A stretch of DNA of 22,720 nt from an uncultured Oscillospiraceae bacterium (GCA_934488695.1 CAKSSH010000027.1:1-22720), one strand, 5' to 3'. Shown: positions 14,961 to 22,662, numbered from the stretch's first letter. A program made the numbers and translations. The notes: generated by a model not told the origin, from the letters alone.

Positions 14961-15989
14961 ATGAAAAATATCGACATATTGGCTATTGAGTCCTCTTGTG
15001 ACGAGACGGCGGCAGCCGTCATACGAAACGGGCGAGAAATCCGTTCCGATGTGGTCCTGACTCAGGTTGACAGACATCGTTTATTCGGCGGCGTGGTGCC
15101 TGAAATCGCCTCCAGAATGCATATTGAGAGCATTTCCACGGTAGTGGATCGTGCGCTTGAGCAGGCGAAAATCACACCGCAGGAGCTTTCCGCCGTCGCG
15201 GTGACAGCAGCGCCGGGTCTTATCGGCTCTCTGCTGGTCGGCGTTAACTTTGCCAAGGCCTTTGCCTACCGTTTTCAAAAACCGCTGGTGCCGGTGCACC
15301 ATCTGCGCGGACATGTCGCGGCCAACTACCTTGCTTTTCCGCAGTTGGCGCCGCCTTTTCTCTGTTTAATTGCGTCCGGAGGACACAGCCATCTGGTGCT
15401 GGTGCACGATTACACCGATTACGAGGTCCTTGGAAAAACCCGGGACGATGCTGCCGGCGAGGCCTTTGACAAGGCGGCGCGCGCTATGGGCTTTTCGTAC
15501 CCCGGCGGGATTGAAATTGACCGGCGCGCCGCACTGGGCGACCCACATGCTTTTTCATTACCGCATCCGCACGTGGACACGCCGTTTGATTTCAGTTTTT
15601 CCGGACTCAAAACTGCTGTGCTCAACCTTTTAAACTCCGCGAAGCAGCGCGGGCAAACACTTTGCACAGAGGATTTATGTGCCTCCTTTCAACAGACGGT
15701 CTGTGAGATTTTGACCGAGAAATTATTTGCTGCGGCCGCCGCATACGACTGCAAGACGGTGGTGGCTGCCGGCGGCGTCAGCGCAAACAGCGGCCTGCGT
15801 GCCATGCTGCAGCAAAAAGCCGAAAAGGCGGGGATTCAGCTGTTCTTTCCGCCGATTTCCTTATGCGGAGACAATGCCGCTATGATTGGCGCGCAGGGGT
15901 ATTATGAGTTTTCGGCAGGCGTCCGCGCCGGCCTTTCACTCAATGCATACGCATCCATGGATATTTCGGCGCCAGATTTCTCAAAATAA
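14961..15989 (+). CDS. tsaD: tRNA N6-adenosine threonylcarbamoyltransferase TsaD
   Basis: A 342-residue ASKHA-fold enzyme that transfers the threonylcarbamoyl group to A37 of ANN-decoding tRNAs (t6A), working with TsaB, TsaE and TsaC outside the window. Visible features are the N-terminal LAIESSCDETAAAV, the metal-ligand pair His114 and His118 in HHLRGH, SGGHS at 139-143, and the late CGDNAAMIG with ligand Asp304. Length is normal. It ends the phosphatase-rimI-tsaD run and is followed by a strong terminator. mtaB, which acts on the t6A product, lies further along this window. Confidence 0.97.
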   Translation: MKNIDILAIESSCDETAAAVIRNGREIRSDVVLTQVDRHRLFGGVVPEIASRMHIESISTVVDRALEQAKITPQELSAVAVTAAPGLIGSLLVGVNFAKAFAYRFQKPLVPVHHLRGHVAANYLAFPQLAPPFLCLIASGGHSHLVLVHDYTDYEVLGKTRDDAAGEAFDKAARAMGFSYPGGIEIDRRAALGDPHAFSLPHPHVDTPFDFSFSGLKTAVLNLLNSAKQRGQTLCTEDLCASFQQTVCEILTEKLFAAAAAYDCKTVVAAGGVSANSGLRAMLQQKAEKAGIQLFFPPISLCGDNAAMIGAQGYYEFSAGVRAGLSLNAYASMDISAPDFSK

Positions 15990-15990
15990 T

Positions 15991-16019
15991 AAAAGCCCGC
16001 CGTCAACCGGCGGGCTTTT
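15991..16019. terminator. Bidirectional terminator between tsaD and the PstS-like gene
   Basis: Perfect 12-bp arms (15991-16002 and 16008-16019), A-rich on the left and T-rich on the right, placed between two convergent stop codons. It can work in both directions. Confidence 0.92.
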
Positions 16020-16020
16020 C

Positions 16021-16923
16021 TCAACGAATCACTTCAGACCATTTTTTAATTTCGCCCTTGTAAATTTTTTGCACCTGTTCAACACTTAGATCCTCCGCCG
16101 TATTGACAGGGTTTACGACAACGGCAATCCCATCCTCGGCAAAAACAGTTTCGGCAAGCCGCGTGTCCCGCACGCTCTTTTCTTTTTCCCGAAGCGGTCG
16201 GGTCAAGACCGACAGGCTGTTTTTTTCGGCGGCGTCTTTCAATGCGGCGTCGGCATTTTTTCGGGTAATCTCAATTTTCAATTGGTCGTTTACGCGCCCA
16301 TAGCCCTCGGCGAGCTTTTCCATAAGCTTTTCGGCGCTGTCGGCACAGGAAATTTTCAAGGTGCCCGTCGGCTTTTTTCCTTGAAATGCCCCGGTATTGC
16401 TTTGGGAAATATATCCGTGCTCCTCAACGATTTTCTGACCCTCACTCGACCGTAAAAATCTCAAAAAATCCTCGGCGCCGTCCTCCGGATTTTCCGGCGT
16501 GACTGCCGTCAGCCGGTGACTGTACGGATAGCTGCCGTTTTTAACATTGCCAATTGACGCTTCTACGCCGTCAATGCGCAATGCCTTAACGCTTTTGTCC
16601 AGCAAGGAAAACGAAAGATACCCGATGGCATAAGGGTCATCAGCCACCGCAGCTCGAACGTCGCCGGAGCGTTCTTTGATTTTTGCGCCTTCAAAGGTCA
16701 GATCGGCAAGATCCTCGGCGCCCTCACGCACAAGATGGAAAAGCTGCGCAAAAATATTGCGGGTCCCGGAGCCTTCCTCGCGCACCACAGCGGTGATGTC
16801 CTTGTCGGTCTGAAACGCCTTGCTGTTGTTATCCGGCTTTTTGTTCTTGTCGCCGCAGCCGGTAAACAGCATGGAAAAGACCAGTGCAGCTGTCAAAACG
16901 GAAAGTAGCTTTTTCATTTTCAT
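16021..16923 (-). CDS. PstS-like substrate-binding lipoprotein with swapped lobe order
   Basis: A 300-residue secreted lipoprotein; the lipobox LFTGC puts the lipidated Cys at 23. Residues 43-180 resemble the C-terminal half of PstS: VVREEGSGTR, then YAIGYLSF, VKNGSYPYSHRL and a final SSEGQKIVEEHGYI. Residues 186-300 resemble its N-terminal half: an ADSAEKLMEKLAEGY helix, AEDGIAVVVNPVN, then QVQKIYKGEIKKWSEV. The order is thus circularly permuted, and the protein stops where normal PstS would pass into the GSGTR half. The SGTR anion site is kept, but the N-lobe ligand stretch, normally GSxSV, is CADSA. Phosphate binding is therefore uncertain. No transporter genes are adjacent. AGGAG precedes the ATG by six bases. 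Confidence 0.85.
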   Translation of the reverse strand: MKMKKLLSVLTAALVFSMLFTGCGDKNKKPDNNSKAFQTDKDITAVVREEGSGTRNIFAQLFHLVREGAEDLADLTFEGAKIKERSGDVRAAVADDPYAIGYLSFSLLDKSVKALRIDGVEASIGNVKNGSYPYSHRLTAVTPENPEDGAEDFLRFLRSSEGQKIVEEHGYISQSNTGAFQGKKPTGTLKISCADSAEKLMEKLAEGYGRVNDQLKIEITRKNADAALKDAAEKNSLSVLTRPLREKEKSVRDTRLAETVFAEDGIAVVVNPVNTAEDLSVEQVQKIYKGEIKKWSEVIR

Positions 16924-17048
16924 TTTTTCTCCTTTTTGTTTGGTTGCCCGCCGACAGGCAGGCTCTTATCTTTATTTTTGCTTGAAAAAGCCAAATTATT
17001 CCGCTTTTTAAAATTTACAAAAATACTTCTCGAAACGGAGGAAACATC

Positions 17049-17357
17049 TTGCCGTATTACATTTATCTGCTGCAATGCTGCGACAAAACGCTATACACCG
17101 GCATTACCACCGACCCGAAACGCCGCTTTTTACAGCACTGCGGGCGGCTGCCGGGCGGCGCCCGTTACACCCGGGCCCGCAAAGCCGAGGCGCTCTACCC
17201 GCTCTTTTTATCACAGACCCGAACCGACGCCACACGGCTGGAATATCACCTGCGCCGGCTTTCTCACGAACAAAAGTTACTGCAAGAGCCGTGTGCGCTT
17301 TCAACTCTCCTTGGAAAAAAGCTTGATTGCAGTCTTTACGAAGTCTGCATAAAATAG
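17049..17357 (+). CDS. GIY-YIG domain protein (YhbQ/UPF0213-like)
   Basis: A 102-residue stand-alone GIY-YIG nuclease domain. It shows YIY (4-6), the partner YTGIT (16-20), the basic motif KRR (24-26) with His30, the family stretch GGARYTRARKA (36-46) and a candidate catalytic Glu65 in the helix before HLRRLSHEQK. These small proteins have been linked to DNA repair or nucleic-acid cleavage, but their role is not settled. The start is TTG with GGAGG seven bases upstream and gives the conserved PYYIYLL opening. It is a single gene with its own terminator, divergent from the PstS-like gene. Confidence 0.92.
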   Translation: MPYYIYLLQCCDKTLYTGITTDPKRRFLQHCGRLPGGARYTRARKAEALYPLFLSQTRTDATRLEYHLRRLSHEQKLLQEPCALSTLLGKKLDCSLYEVCIK

Positions 17358-17393
17358 CGCCGACGCAGCAAAGCTGCGCCGGCGCATTTTTTT
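17357..17393 (+). terminator. Terminator of the GIY-YIG gene
   Basis: Arms 17357-17369 and 17373-17385 have one A/C mismatch and an AAA loop, followed by seven Ts. The stem begins at the last base of the stop codon. Confidence 0.9.
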
Positions 17394-17412
17394 ATGACAG
17401 CTAAAACAGCAA

Positions 17413-17437
17413 ACCCGGCGGAAAATTTCCGCCGGGT
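17413..17437 (-). terminator. Terminator after the truncated MBL gene
   Basis: A near-continuous 12-bp inverted repeat (ACCCGGCGGAAA and its complement). On the minus strand it follows the truncated gene by six bases and is trailed by broken T tracts. The T run is weak, but the preceding convergent terminator adds to it. Confidence 0.65.
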
Positions 17438-17442
17438 CAAGT

Positions 17443-17952
17443 TTATTTAAGCTGAAAAATGCGTGATATCTTCCGTTTAGCGGGCAATGCCGTTATCCGA
17501 TAACCATCCTCGACCTCAAATGGCACAAAAGGCTCGACCGGAATATAACGACACCGATTTTGTGCAATCAAGCCTCGCTCCTCCAACGTCCTTACGAATC
17601 CGATGCGCTCGTCGGCAGCGGAGGCAGGCGTCATGTAAAAATCGAGCGGCGGCTCGTCCGGGGCAGTTTTGCAAGACGCCAAAAGGGCGTCCGTCAACCC
17701 GGTCGACAAATGATCCTCATGGCTATGCGTGATCAGACAGGTATGTAAATGCGCGAGCGGCAGACCGTCATACAGTGCGCAGGACAGCGTATCCGGCCCG
17801 AAATCAATCAAAATTTTATCATCTACCACTGCCTGTGAACGCCGACGCAAATTTTTTCCGCCGGCTTTTCGGGCACGATGGCAGCTGTCGCAGTCGCAAA
17901 ACAAGGCCGGAAACCCTTCTGCGGCAGCCGTTCCGAAAAACTTCAGTTTCAT
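17443..17952 (-). CDS. Metallo-beta-lactamase-fold hydrolase, C-terminally truncated
   Basis: A 169-residue protein starting with the family opening MKLKFFGTAAAEGFPALFC and a Cys pair CDCDSC, then the metal motif THSHEDH (HxHxDH). Related MBL hydrolases of this PhnP-like type run to roughly 250-270 residues. This one stops at ITALPAKRKISRIFQLK, just where relatives have LPxxH with the next metal ligand, and lacks the later His/Asp ligands and the last strands. No remaining coding sequence is visible downstream; the terminator begins six bases later. It starts three bases after the HAD stop, using a purine tract in the end of that gene. It may be a non-functional remnant or a protein with only half a metal site. 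Confidence 0.75.
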   Translation of the reverse strand: MKLKFFGTAAAEGFPALFCDCDSCHRARKAGGKNLRRRSQAVVDDKILIDFGPDTLSCALYDGLPLAHLHTCLITHSHEDHLSTGLTDALLASCKTAPDEPPLDFYMTPASAADERIGFVRTLEERGLIAQNRCRYIPVEPFVPFEVEDGYRITALPAKRKISRIFQLK

Positions 17953-17955
17953 TCC

Positions 17956-18786
17956 TCATTTCCCCTGTGTCAACAATTCGGTGATCGTTTCAAGAGAATC
18001 CACAATCAGATCGGGATGGTGCGGACCGCAAAGCGCCTGCTCCAGCGTTCCCTCTCCGCTCAACACCAGTACAGAGGTTGCCTCGGTTCCCTCTGCAACC
18101 GCGATATCGGTGTACAGTCGGTCACCGACAAAGGCAATTTCTTCCGCCGGCAGGCCGGTACGCTCAATAATATAATTTAAGGTATGCCGGGAAGGCTTTC
18201 CGAAAAACTCCGGGAAACGCCCGGTTGAAGCTTCGATCAGGCGGGCAATGGAGCCGCAATCCGGAATGAATTTTCCTTCGTCCATCGGACAGTTATAGTC
18301 GGGATTGACGCCGATATAATCTACACCGTCCCGCACAAATTGGCAAAACCGACTCAGACGCTCATAGCACAGCGTTGTATCAAAGCCAAGCACCATCAGG
18401 TTTGGATTTTCCTCATCAATTGCAATGCCGCGTCTTTTGAAATTTTCAATCAACGCCGGCGTGCCCAGCACAAAAATACGCGGGTTTTCGTAATGCTCCA
18501 AAACATATCGGATTGCGACCTCGTTTGAAATGCAAACATCCTCCTCCCCGACGCCCTCAATTCCCATTCGGGTCAGCTTCTCTGCATACATACGTGCATT
18601 TTTAGAAGAGTTGTTTGTAAAAAAGAGATACTCCTTGCCGACCTGCCGAACGGCCTTCAGAAAGGCAGGTGTAAAAGGAAAAAGCCGGTCGCCTAAATAG
18701 ATGGTCCCATCCATATCCAGCACAAAACACCGGATACGGGACAAGACCTGCTTTTGATAAGCACGATCCATAGATTTCGGGGTCAT
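17956..18786 (-). CDS. HAD-IIA family sugar/nucleotide phosphatase (NagD-like)
   Basis: A 276-residue HAD-superfamily phosphatase. The nucleophile motif DMDGT (Asp24, Asp26) is followed by FFTNNSS (motif II), FGKPSRHTL with the conserved Lys, and FVGDRLYTDI (motif IV). The large C2-type cap between motifs II and III is typical of NagD and p-nitrophenylphosphatase relatives. The substrate is unknown. The frame is open to an ATG at 18819, but the ATG at 18786 has GGAGG at the right distance and was chosen. A putative promoter lies just upstream, so it may be transcribed with the MBL gene separately from murT-gatD. Confidence 0.9.
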   Translation of the reverse strand: MTPKSMDRAYQKQVLSRIRCFVLDMDGTIYLGDRLFPFTPAFLKAVRQVGKEYLFFTNNSSKNARMYAEKLTRMGIEGVGEEDVCISNEVAIRYVLEHYENPRIFVLGTPALIENFKRRGIAIDEENPNLMVLGFDTTLCYERLSRFCQFVRDGVDYIGVNPDYNCPMDEGKFIPDCGSIARLIEASTGRFPEFFGKPSRHTLNYIIERTGLPAEEIAFVGDRLYTDIAVAEGTEATSVLVLSGEGTLEQALCGPHHPDLIVDSLETITELLTQGK

Positions 18787-18806
18787 TTCATTTCCTCCAA
18801 GCAACA

Positions 18807-18835
18807 TATTTATCCGCAAAAAACAGCGCCTGCAA
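18807..18835 (-). promoter_or_regulatory. Possible promoter of the HAD/MBL pair
   Basis: On the minus strand, TTGCAG (18835-18830), a 17-bp spacer and TAAATA (18812-18807). The match is moderate. A terminator-like hairpin between this and gatD supports a separate transcript. Confidence 0.4.
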
Positions 18836-18861
18836 ACATTTCAAGGCCCTGAAAAGCCGGG

Positions 18862-18883
18862 CGGCGGGGATGGCGTCCCGCCG
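18862..18883 (-). terminator. Hairpin after gatD
   Basis: An 8-bp stem (18862-18869 with 18876-18883, one G-T wobble) lies two bases beyond the gatD stop. On the minus strand a TTTT tract follows after a further GC-rich stretch, so termination may be partial. Confidence 0.45.
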
Positions 18884-18885
18884 AA

Positions 18886-19602
18886 TTAAAGAGCAGCTTC
18901 TAAGCTGCGCAGGCTTTCCTCATAGGCCTGCTGTTCATAGGGCAGGTCCTGCGGTGTAAACGGCAGATCCAACTGCGTATACAGACGATTTTCAAGCATA
19001 GCACGAAAATGCGGATTGCGTATCAAAATCGGTCCGGAAAGATGCGTCGCAAATAAATTTTTGTCAAAAAATCCTTCTTCGGGAGCGTCCGGTGCATTTC
19101 CGCGACCGCCGATAACCTGAAAAAGCGGGTTTTCAACCGGCGTCATCCGGCTTTGCAAATTCAAAAACCCGATAATTTTCCGAGACGTTAAGGGGCAGGT
19201 ACAGACAACATCGCAAACCGTTCGGCGTTGTTCCTGCACGGTTTCAAAGTTCTGTATACCCAGTCCCTCAAATGTCTGTCCCTCCAAATCCACAAGGCGC
19301 CGACCCAACATCTCGCCGGCATTACCGCAAAGAAGCGCAAATCCGCCGTTTTCAATATACCGAGCAAAGGCGTCTCGCACCGTCAATAGATCTGTCAGCG
19401 CACGCTTTTGACTGCGCTCGGTGCCGGCGCCGATATAGACAAAATGCACCCCGTCAAAATCAATCGGCTCGCCGACACTGCGGTAACGAACCTCCAACTC
19501 GGCGCCGGCCGTCAACAAGTGACGGACCCAGCAACGCATATTGCCGCTGCTGCCGTACAAATTCATTAGGTCGGGATAAAGATATAAAAGAACAATTTTC
19601 AT
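18886..19602 (-). CDS. gatD: Lipid II isoglutaminyl synthase, glutamine amidotransferase subunit GatD
   Basis: A 238-residue glutaminase subunit that releases ammonia for MurT, which amidates the alpha-carboxyl of D-Glu in the lipid II stem peptide. The class I amidotransferase fold shows the N-terminal LYLYPDLMNLYGSSGN, catalytic Cys92 in ALLCGNAGEMLG, and His187 in THLSGPIL. These positions match the known Staphylococcus GatD Cys94 and His189 closely. After the nucleophile the sequence is CGNAG rather than the usual CGGxQ, a small change in the oxyanion region. It starts 12 bases after murT with an AAGGAGG site, the normal pairing. Confidence 0.93.
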   Translation of the reverse strand: MKIVLLYLYPDLMNLYGSSGNMRCWVRHLLTAGAELEVRYRSVGEPIDFDGVHFVYIGAGTERSQKRALTDLLTVRDAFARYIENGGFALLCGNAGEMLGRRLVDLEGQTFEGLGIQNFETVQEQRRTVCDVVCTCPLTSRKIIGFLNLQSRMTPVENPLFQVIGGRGNAPDAPEEGFFDKNLFATHLSGPILIRNPHFRAMLENRLYTQLDLPFTPQDLPYEQQAYEESLRSLEAAL

Positions 19603-19614
19603 GAAATTCCCTCC

Positions 19615-20967
19615 TTAAAACGGCAGACCGACCTCTTCGGGCGCGACACGCTCAACGCAAGAAAGCAGCTTGTCCCGGTCCGAAAAGCAGGTGATGACAA
19701 TAATGTCGCCCATTCCGTTTCGCAGATGCTGCGGCAGCTGCCGCACATCATATTCCAGCTCGATGCGTTCCGGCGGAATTTCGGTGTACGAAAAGCGACA
19801 GGCAAGGTCATAGCAATAGCGGCCGGCCAAAATCACCCGATCCACCTTGGGACTGCAAAGCTTCTCAAAATCAATATCCCACAGCCAGGAGGTCTCGCCG
19901 GTATAATACTTTCGACTGATGGCGTCTACAATAATCACCACCGTCACCGGTCGACGCGCTCGCAGAGCAAGCTCAATGGACTGATTATAGCTGACCGAAT
20001 TTTCGTGCTTAGAGGTCAACAGAACCCCCCGGCGATCGCCTATACGAAAACAGGTGTAGCGGCCGTTTTTCAGCACGTAATCGCTGACAGCCGCCGCCGC
20101 TTTTTCAGGGTCTGCCCCGCATAGACAGGCAACCGTAAACGCCGCCAAATTATTATACACATTATAGATACTTTTCAAAAACAGGGAAATTCGATATTGC
20201 CCATTAATGGTCATTTCACCTTTTTCGGGGTCCAAAGAATCCACCCGATAATCCGGGTCCGGGCGATGATGCCCGCAGGAGGTGCAATGATACGACCCGA
20301 TATGCGCATAATGATAATAGTCATAAACCATACGCTGCTTACAAGCCGGGCAAAAGGCGCCGTCATCATAAATACTGTTGTTCTCGGTCTGCGAAAGCGG
20401 CGTTTTCTCAACGCCGTACCAAACCGTTTTTTCATGTCCCTGTGCCAGCAGCGCCACCAGCGGATCATCGGCATTTAAAATCAAGGTCGTATTCGGATCC
20501 CGGATACTGTCGCGAATGCAGTCAAAAACCATTTCGGGATGACCGTTACGTGAAAGCTGATCCCGGTAGAGATTGGTGATAACATAATGTGTCGGCGAAA
20601 AATGTGAAAACGTATACCGCGCAAAACGTTCATCGCTTTCAATCACCAGCGCCTGTGCCCGAACCCGGCCGCACAGCGTTGCATTTTTCAGCAGCAGCGT
20701 GGTCACGCCCTCAATTTGGTTGGAGCCTTCTTTATTATAGGCCACCCGGTAGCCGCAGCTTGTAAGCACCTGAGCAATCAGTTCCACCGTTGAGGTTTTG
20801 CCATTACTGCCGGTCACGGCAATAATATACGGGCAAAGCGTCAGCTTGTCCAAAATTTTCGGATCCAGCCGTAGCGCAATTTTCCCCGGCAGGCTGCTGC
20901 CTTTTCCAACGAGGCGACCTATTTGACAAAGAATTTTACAAAGCAAAATAATAAAAAATTTTTTCAT
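19615..20967 (-). CDS. murT: Lipid II isoglutaminyl synthase, Mur-ligase-like subunit MurT
   Basis: A 450-residue ATP-dependent subunit that activates D-Glu of lipid II and receives ammonia from GatD. The Mur ligase P-loop VTGSNGKTST is at 51-60. An inserted zinc ribbon has Cys206/209 and Cys228/231, a hallmark of MurT against other Mur ligases. VYNNLAA (270-276) is the central-domain signature, and a DUF1727-type C-terminal domain follows. The N terminus is hydrophobic (FFIILLCKIL), suggesting membrane association near lipid II. It is 18 bases after mtaB. The amidated stem peptide is needed for efficient cross-linking in many Gram-positives. Confidence 0.95.
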   Translation of the reverse strand: MKKFFIILLCKILCQIGRLVGKGSSLPGKIALRLDPKILDKLTLCPYIIAVTGSNGKTSTVELIAQVLTSCGYRVAYNKEGSNQIEGVTTLLLKNATLCGRVRAQALVIESDERFARYTFSHFSPTHYVITNLYRDQLSRNGHPEMVFDCIRDSIRDPNTTLILNADDPLVALLAQGHEKTVWYGVEKTPLSQTENNSIYDDGAFCPACKQRMVYDYYHYAHIGSYHCTSCGHHRPDPDYRVDSLDPEKGEMTINGQYRISLFLKSIYNVYNNLAAFTVACLCGADPEKAAAAVSDYVLKNGRYTCFRIGDRRGVLLTSKHENSVSYNQSIELALRARRPVTVVIIVDAISRKYYTGETSWLWDIDFEKLCSPKVDRVILAGRYCYDLACRFSYTEIPPERIELEYDVRQLPQHLRNGMGDIIVITCFSDRDKLLSCVERVAPEEVGLPF

Positions 20968-20985
20968 CTTTTCTCTTTCCGCCCT

Positions 20986-22284
20986 TTACTTCCGGCTTGT
21001 AATCATTTGTGCGACACAGCTATCACCGCACACACCGGTCACCTGTGCCTCTAAAAGCTGTCCTTCGGTCAGATGCTCTCCCGGCAGCTGCACCGGGATG
21101 TACTCACGACTAAAGCCGTTTGAATTCCCGTTTTTTTCTTTTCCCTCAATCAGCACCTGCAGCGTATGTCCGATCTGTGCATTTAAAATATCCCGTCTTA
21201 TTTTTTCGGTTTCTTCAATCATCCGGCGGCAGCGCGCGTGACGTTCAGATTTCGGCACAGGGTCCGGAAAGGACGCCGCTCGAGTGCCGCTGCGCTCGGA
21301 ATAAGGAAACACATGCACCTTCAAAAAACGCATTTCCCGCACAAAATTCAATGAAGCCTCAAATTCTTCTGCTGTTTCACCGGCAAAGCCGACCATAACA
21401 TCCGTTGTCAAGGTCGCGCCCGGAAAAGCGTCACGCAGTTTTTTTGCGATTTCGCGGTACATTTGCGTATCGTAGTGACGATTCATCCGATGCAGAGTTG
21501 TATCACAGCCGCTCTGCAGCGACAGGTGAAACTGCGGGCAAAAGTTTTCAATTTGTGTCAGTCTTTCAATATCTTTTTCCGACAGCACCTCCGGCTCCAA
21601 GCTTCCGAGGCGAACCCGTCGAATCCCGGGGACTGCCGCAACAGCCTCAACCGCGTCGGTCAGACACAGTCCCTGTCCCCGACCGAACGCCGACAGATCG
21701 ATACCGACCAGCACCAGCTCGCTAAACCCGGCCCGAGCCAGTGCCTGCGCCTCCGCCACGGCGTCTTTGAGCGGTTTGGAACAAATTCTTCCGCGTGCGT
21801 ACGGAATAATGCAATAGCTGCAAAATCGGTCACAGCCGTCCTGAATCTTCAAAAAAGCCCGGGTCCGACCCTCAAATCCGGTAATCTGCATAGGCTCCAT
21901 CTGTGCATCGCGATGCTCGGTCACATCCAAAAGGCGGTTATGTGTCAAGGCCGCCTCCTCCACAGCCGCAACCACCCGGCTTTTATCGCGCGTTCCGAGA
22001 ACAACGTCAACGCCCTCCAGCCGTTTTACATTCTCCGGGAAAGCCTGCGGATAGCAGCCGATCAGCGCCAAAACAGCTCCCGGGTACTTTCGACGATAGT
22101 GACTCAGGCTTTTTCGACTCTTCCGATCGCTTTCGGCAGTTACGGTGCAGGAATTAATGATGACTGCGTCGGGCAGGTCCTCCGGCGAAACCAGGCTGTG
22201 CCCGCGCGCCTCAAACAGCTCACCCAGCGCCTGCGATTCATATTGATTGACCTTGCAGCCGAGAGTCACAAAAGCAATTTTCAT
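20986..22284 (-). CDS. mtaB: tRNA t6A37 C2-methylthiotransferase MtaB
   Basis: A 432-residue radical SAM enzyme that converts t6A37 to ms2t6A37. The N-terminal domain binds one [4Fe-4S] cluster through Cys10, Cys46 and Cys77. The radical SAM motif CDRFCSYC (Cys151, 155, 158) holds the second cluster, and a C-terminal TRAM domain (about 370-430) binds tRNA. The opening MKIAFVTLGCKVNQYESQAL is typical of MtaB rather than MiaB or RimO. The ATG has GAGG upstream with suitable spacing. It heads the mtaB-murT-gatD run, and its substrate modification is made by TsaD, encoded earlier in the window. Confidence 0.96.
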   Translation of the reverse strand: MKIAFVTLGCKVNQYESQALGELFEARGHSLVSPEDLPDAVIINSCTVTAESDRKSRKSLSHYRRKYPGAVLALIGCYPQAFPENVKRLEGVDVVLGTRDKSRVVAAVEEAALTHNRLLDVTEHRDAQMEPMQITGFEGRTRAFLKIQDGCDRFCSYCIIPYARGRICSKPLKDAVAEAQALARAGFSELVLVGIDLSAFGRGQGLCLTDAVEAVAAVPGIRRVRLGSLEPEVLSEKDIERLTQIENFCPQFHLSLQSGCDTTLHRMNRHYDTQMYREIAKKLRDAFPGATLTTDVMVGFAGETAEEFEASLNFVREMRFLKVHVFPYSERSGTRAASFPDPVPKSERHARCRRMIEETEKIRRDILNAQIGHTLQVLIEGKEKNGNSNGFSREYIPVQLPGEHLTEGQLLEAQVTGVCGDSCVAQMITSRK

Positions 22285-22324
22285 AAAATTTTCCTCATTT
22301 TTACAAAATCAATACAGAGCAGGC

Positions 22325-22353
22325 TTGATTTTCCGCTCCGCGTTTGCTATAAT
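22325..22353 (+). promoter_or_regulatory. Promoter of the HPr-like gene
   Basis: TTGATT (22325-22330), a 17-bp spacer and TATAAT (22348-22353). The start would be near 22360, giving a leader of about 75 nt. It overlaps the opposing mtaB promoter completely on the start side. Confidence 0.75.
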
Positions 22354-22365
22354 ATAGTCGGTTCT

Positions 22366-22394
22366 ATTATACTGTAATTCTCCGCTTTTTACAA
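22366..22394 (-). promoter_or_regulatory. Promoter of the mtaB-murT-gatD run
   Basis: On the minus strand, TTGTAA (22394-22389), a 17-bp spacer and TATAAT (22371-22366). The start would be near 22359, almost the same base pair as that of the opposing promoter. The two -10 elements make an inverted repeat, TATAATA at 22348 and TATTATA at 22365. Confidence 0.7.
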
Positions 22395-22434
22395 TAGAAA
22401 AGCGCGTGATTTATTATTTGTAAGGGGTGTTTTT

Positions 22435-22662
22435 ATGAAAAAATGTTTGATTTCACTTTCGACGATTAACCACGTGAAGGAGTTTGTTGCGCTGGTAACG
22501 GGCTGCGATTATGATATCGACTTGGTCTCCGGTCGTTATGCAGTGGACGCTAAATCTATTATGGGCATTTTCAGCTTGGATCTTTCAAAGCCTATCGAAC
22601 TGGTTGCCCATACCGATAATGCGGATGCGCTGTTTGATTCCCTTAAGAAATTTATGGTATAA
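22435..22662 (+). CDS. HPr-like protein lacking the active-site histidine
   Basis: A 75-residue protein with the size and fold pattern of HPr, the PTS phosphocarrier. The regulatory-site motif KSIMGIFSLDL (40-50) is well conserved, including the serine (Ser41, equivalent to Ser46 of Bacillus HPr). Counting back the same 31 residues, the position of catalytic His15 is Thr10 and that of Arg17 is Asn12, so the GIHARP motif is absent. His13 lies nearby but not at the right place. It therefore cannot be a normal phosphocarrier. A Crh-like regulatory role is one possibility. It has an AAGGGG site and its own promoter and terminator. Confidence 0.85.
   Translation: MKKCLISLSTINHVKEFVALVTGCDYDIDLVSGRYAVDAKSIMGIFSLDLSKPIELVAHTDNADALFDSLKKFMV

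Noticed and set aside
18787..18819. Upstream ATG for the HAD phosphatase
   Set aside because: It has no ribosome binding site and the added residues are not family-like. The GGAGG site sits between it and the ATG at 18786.
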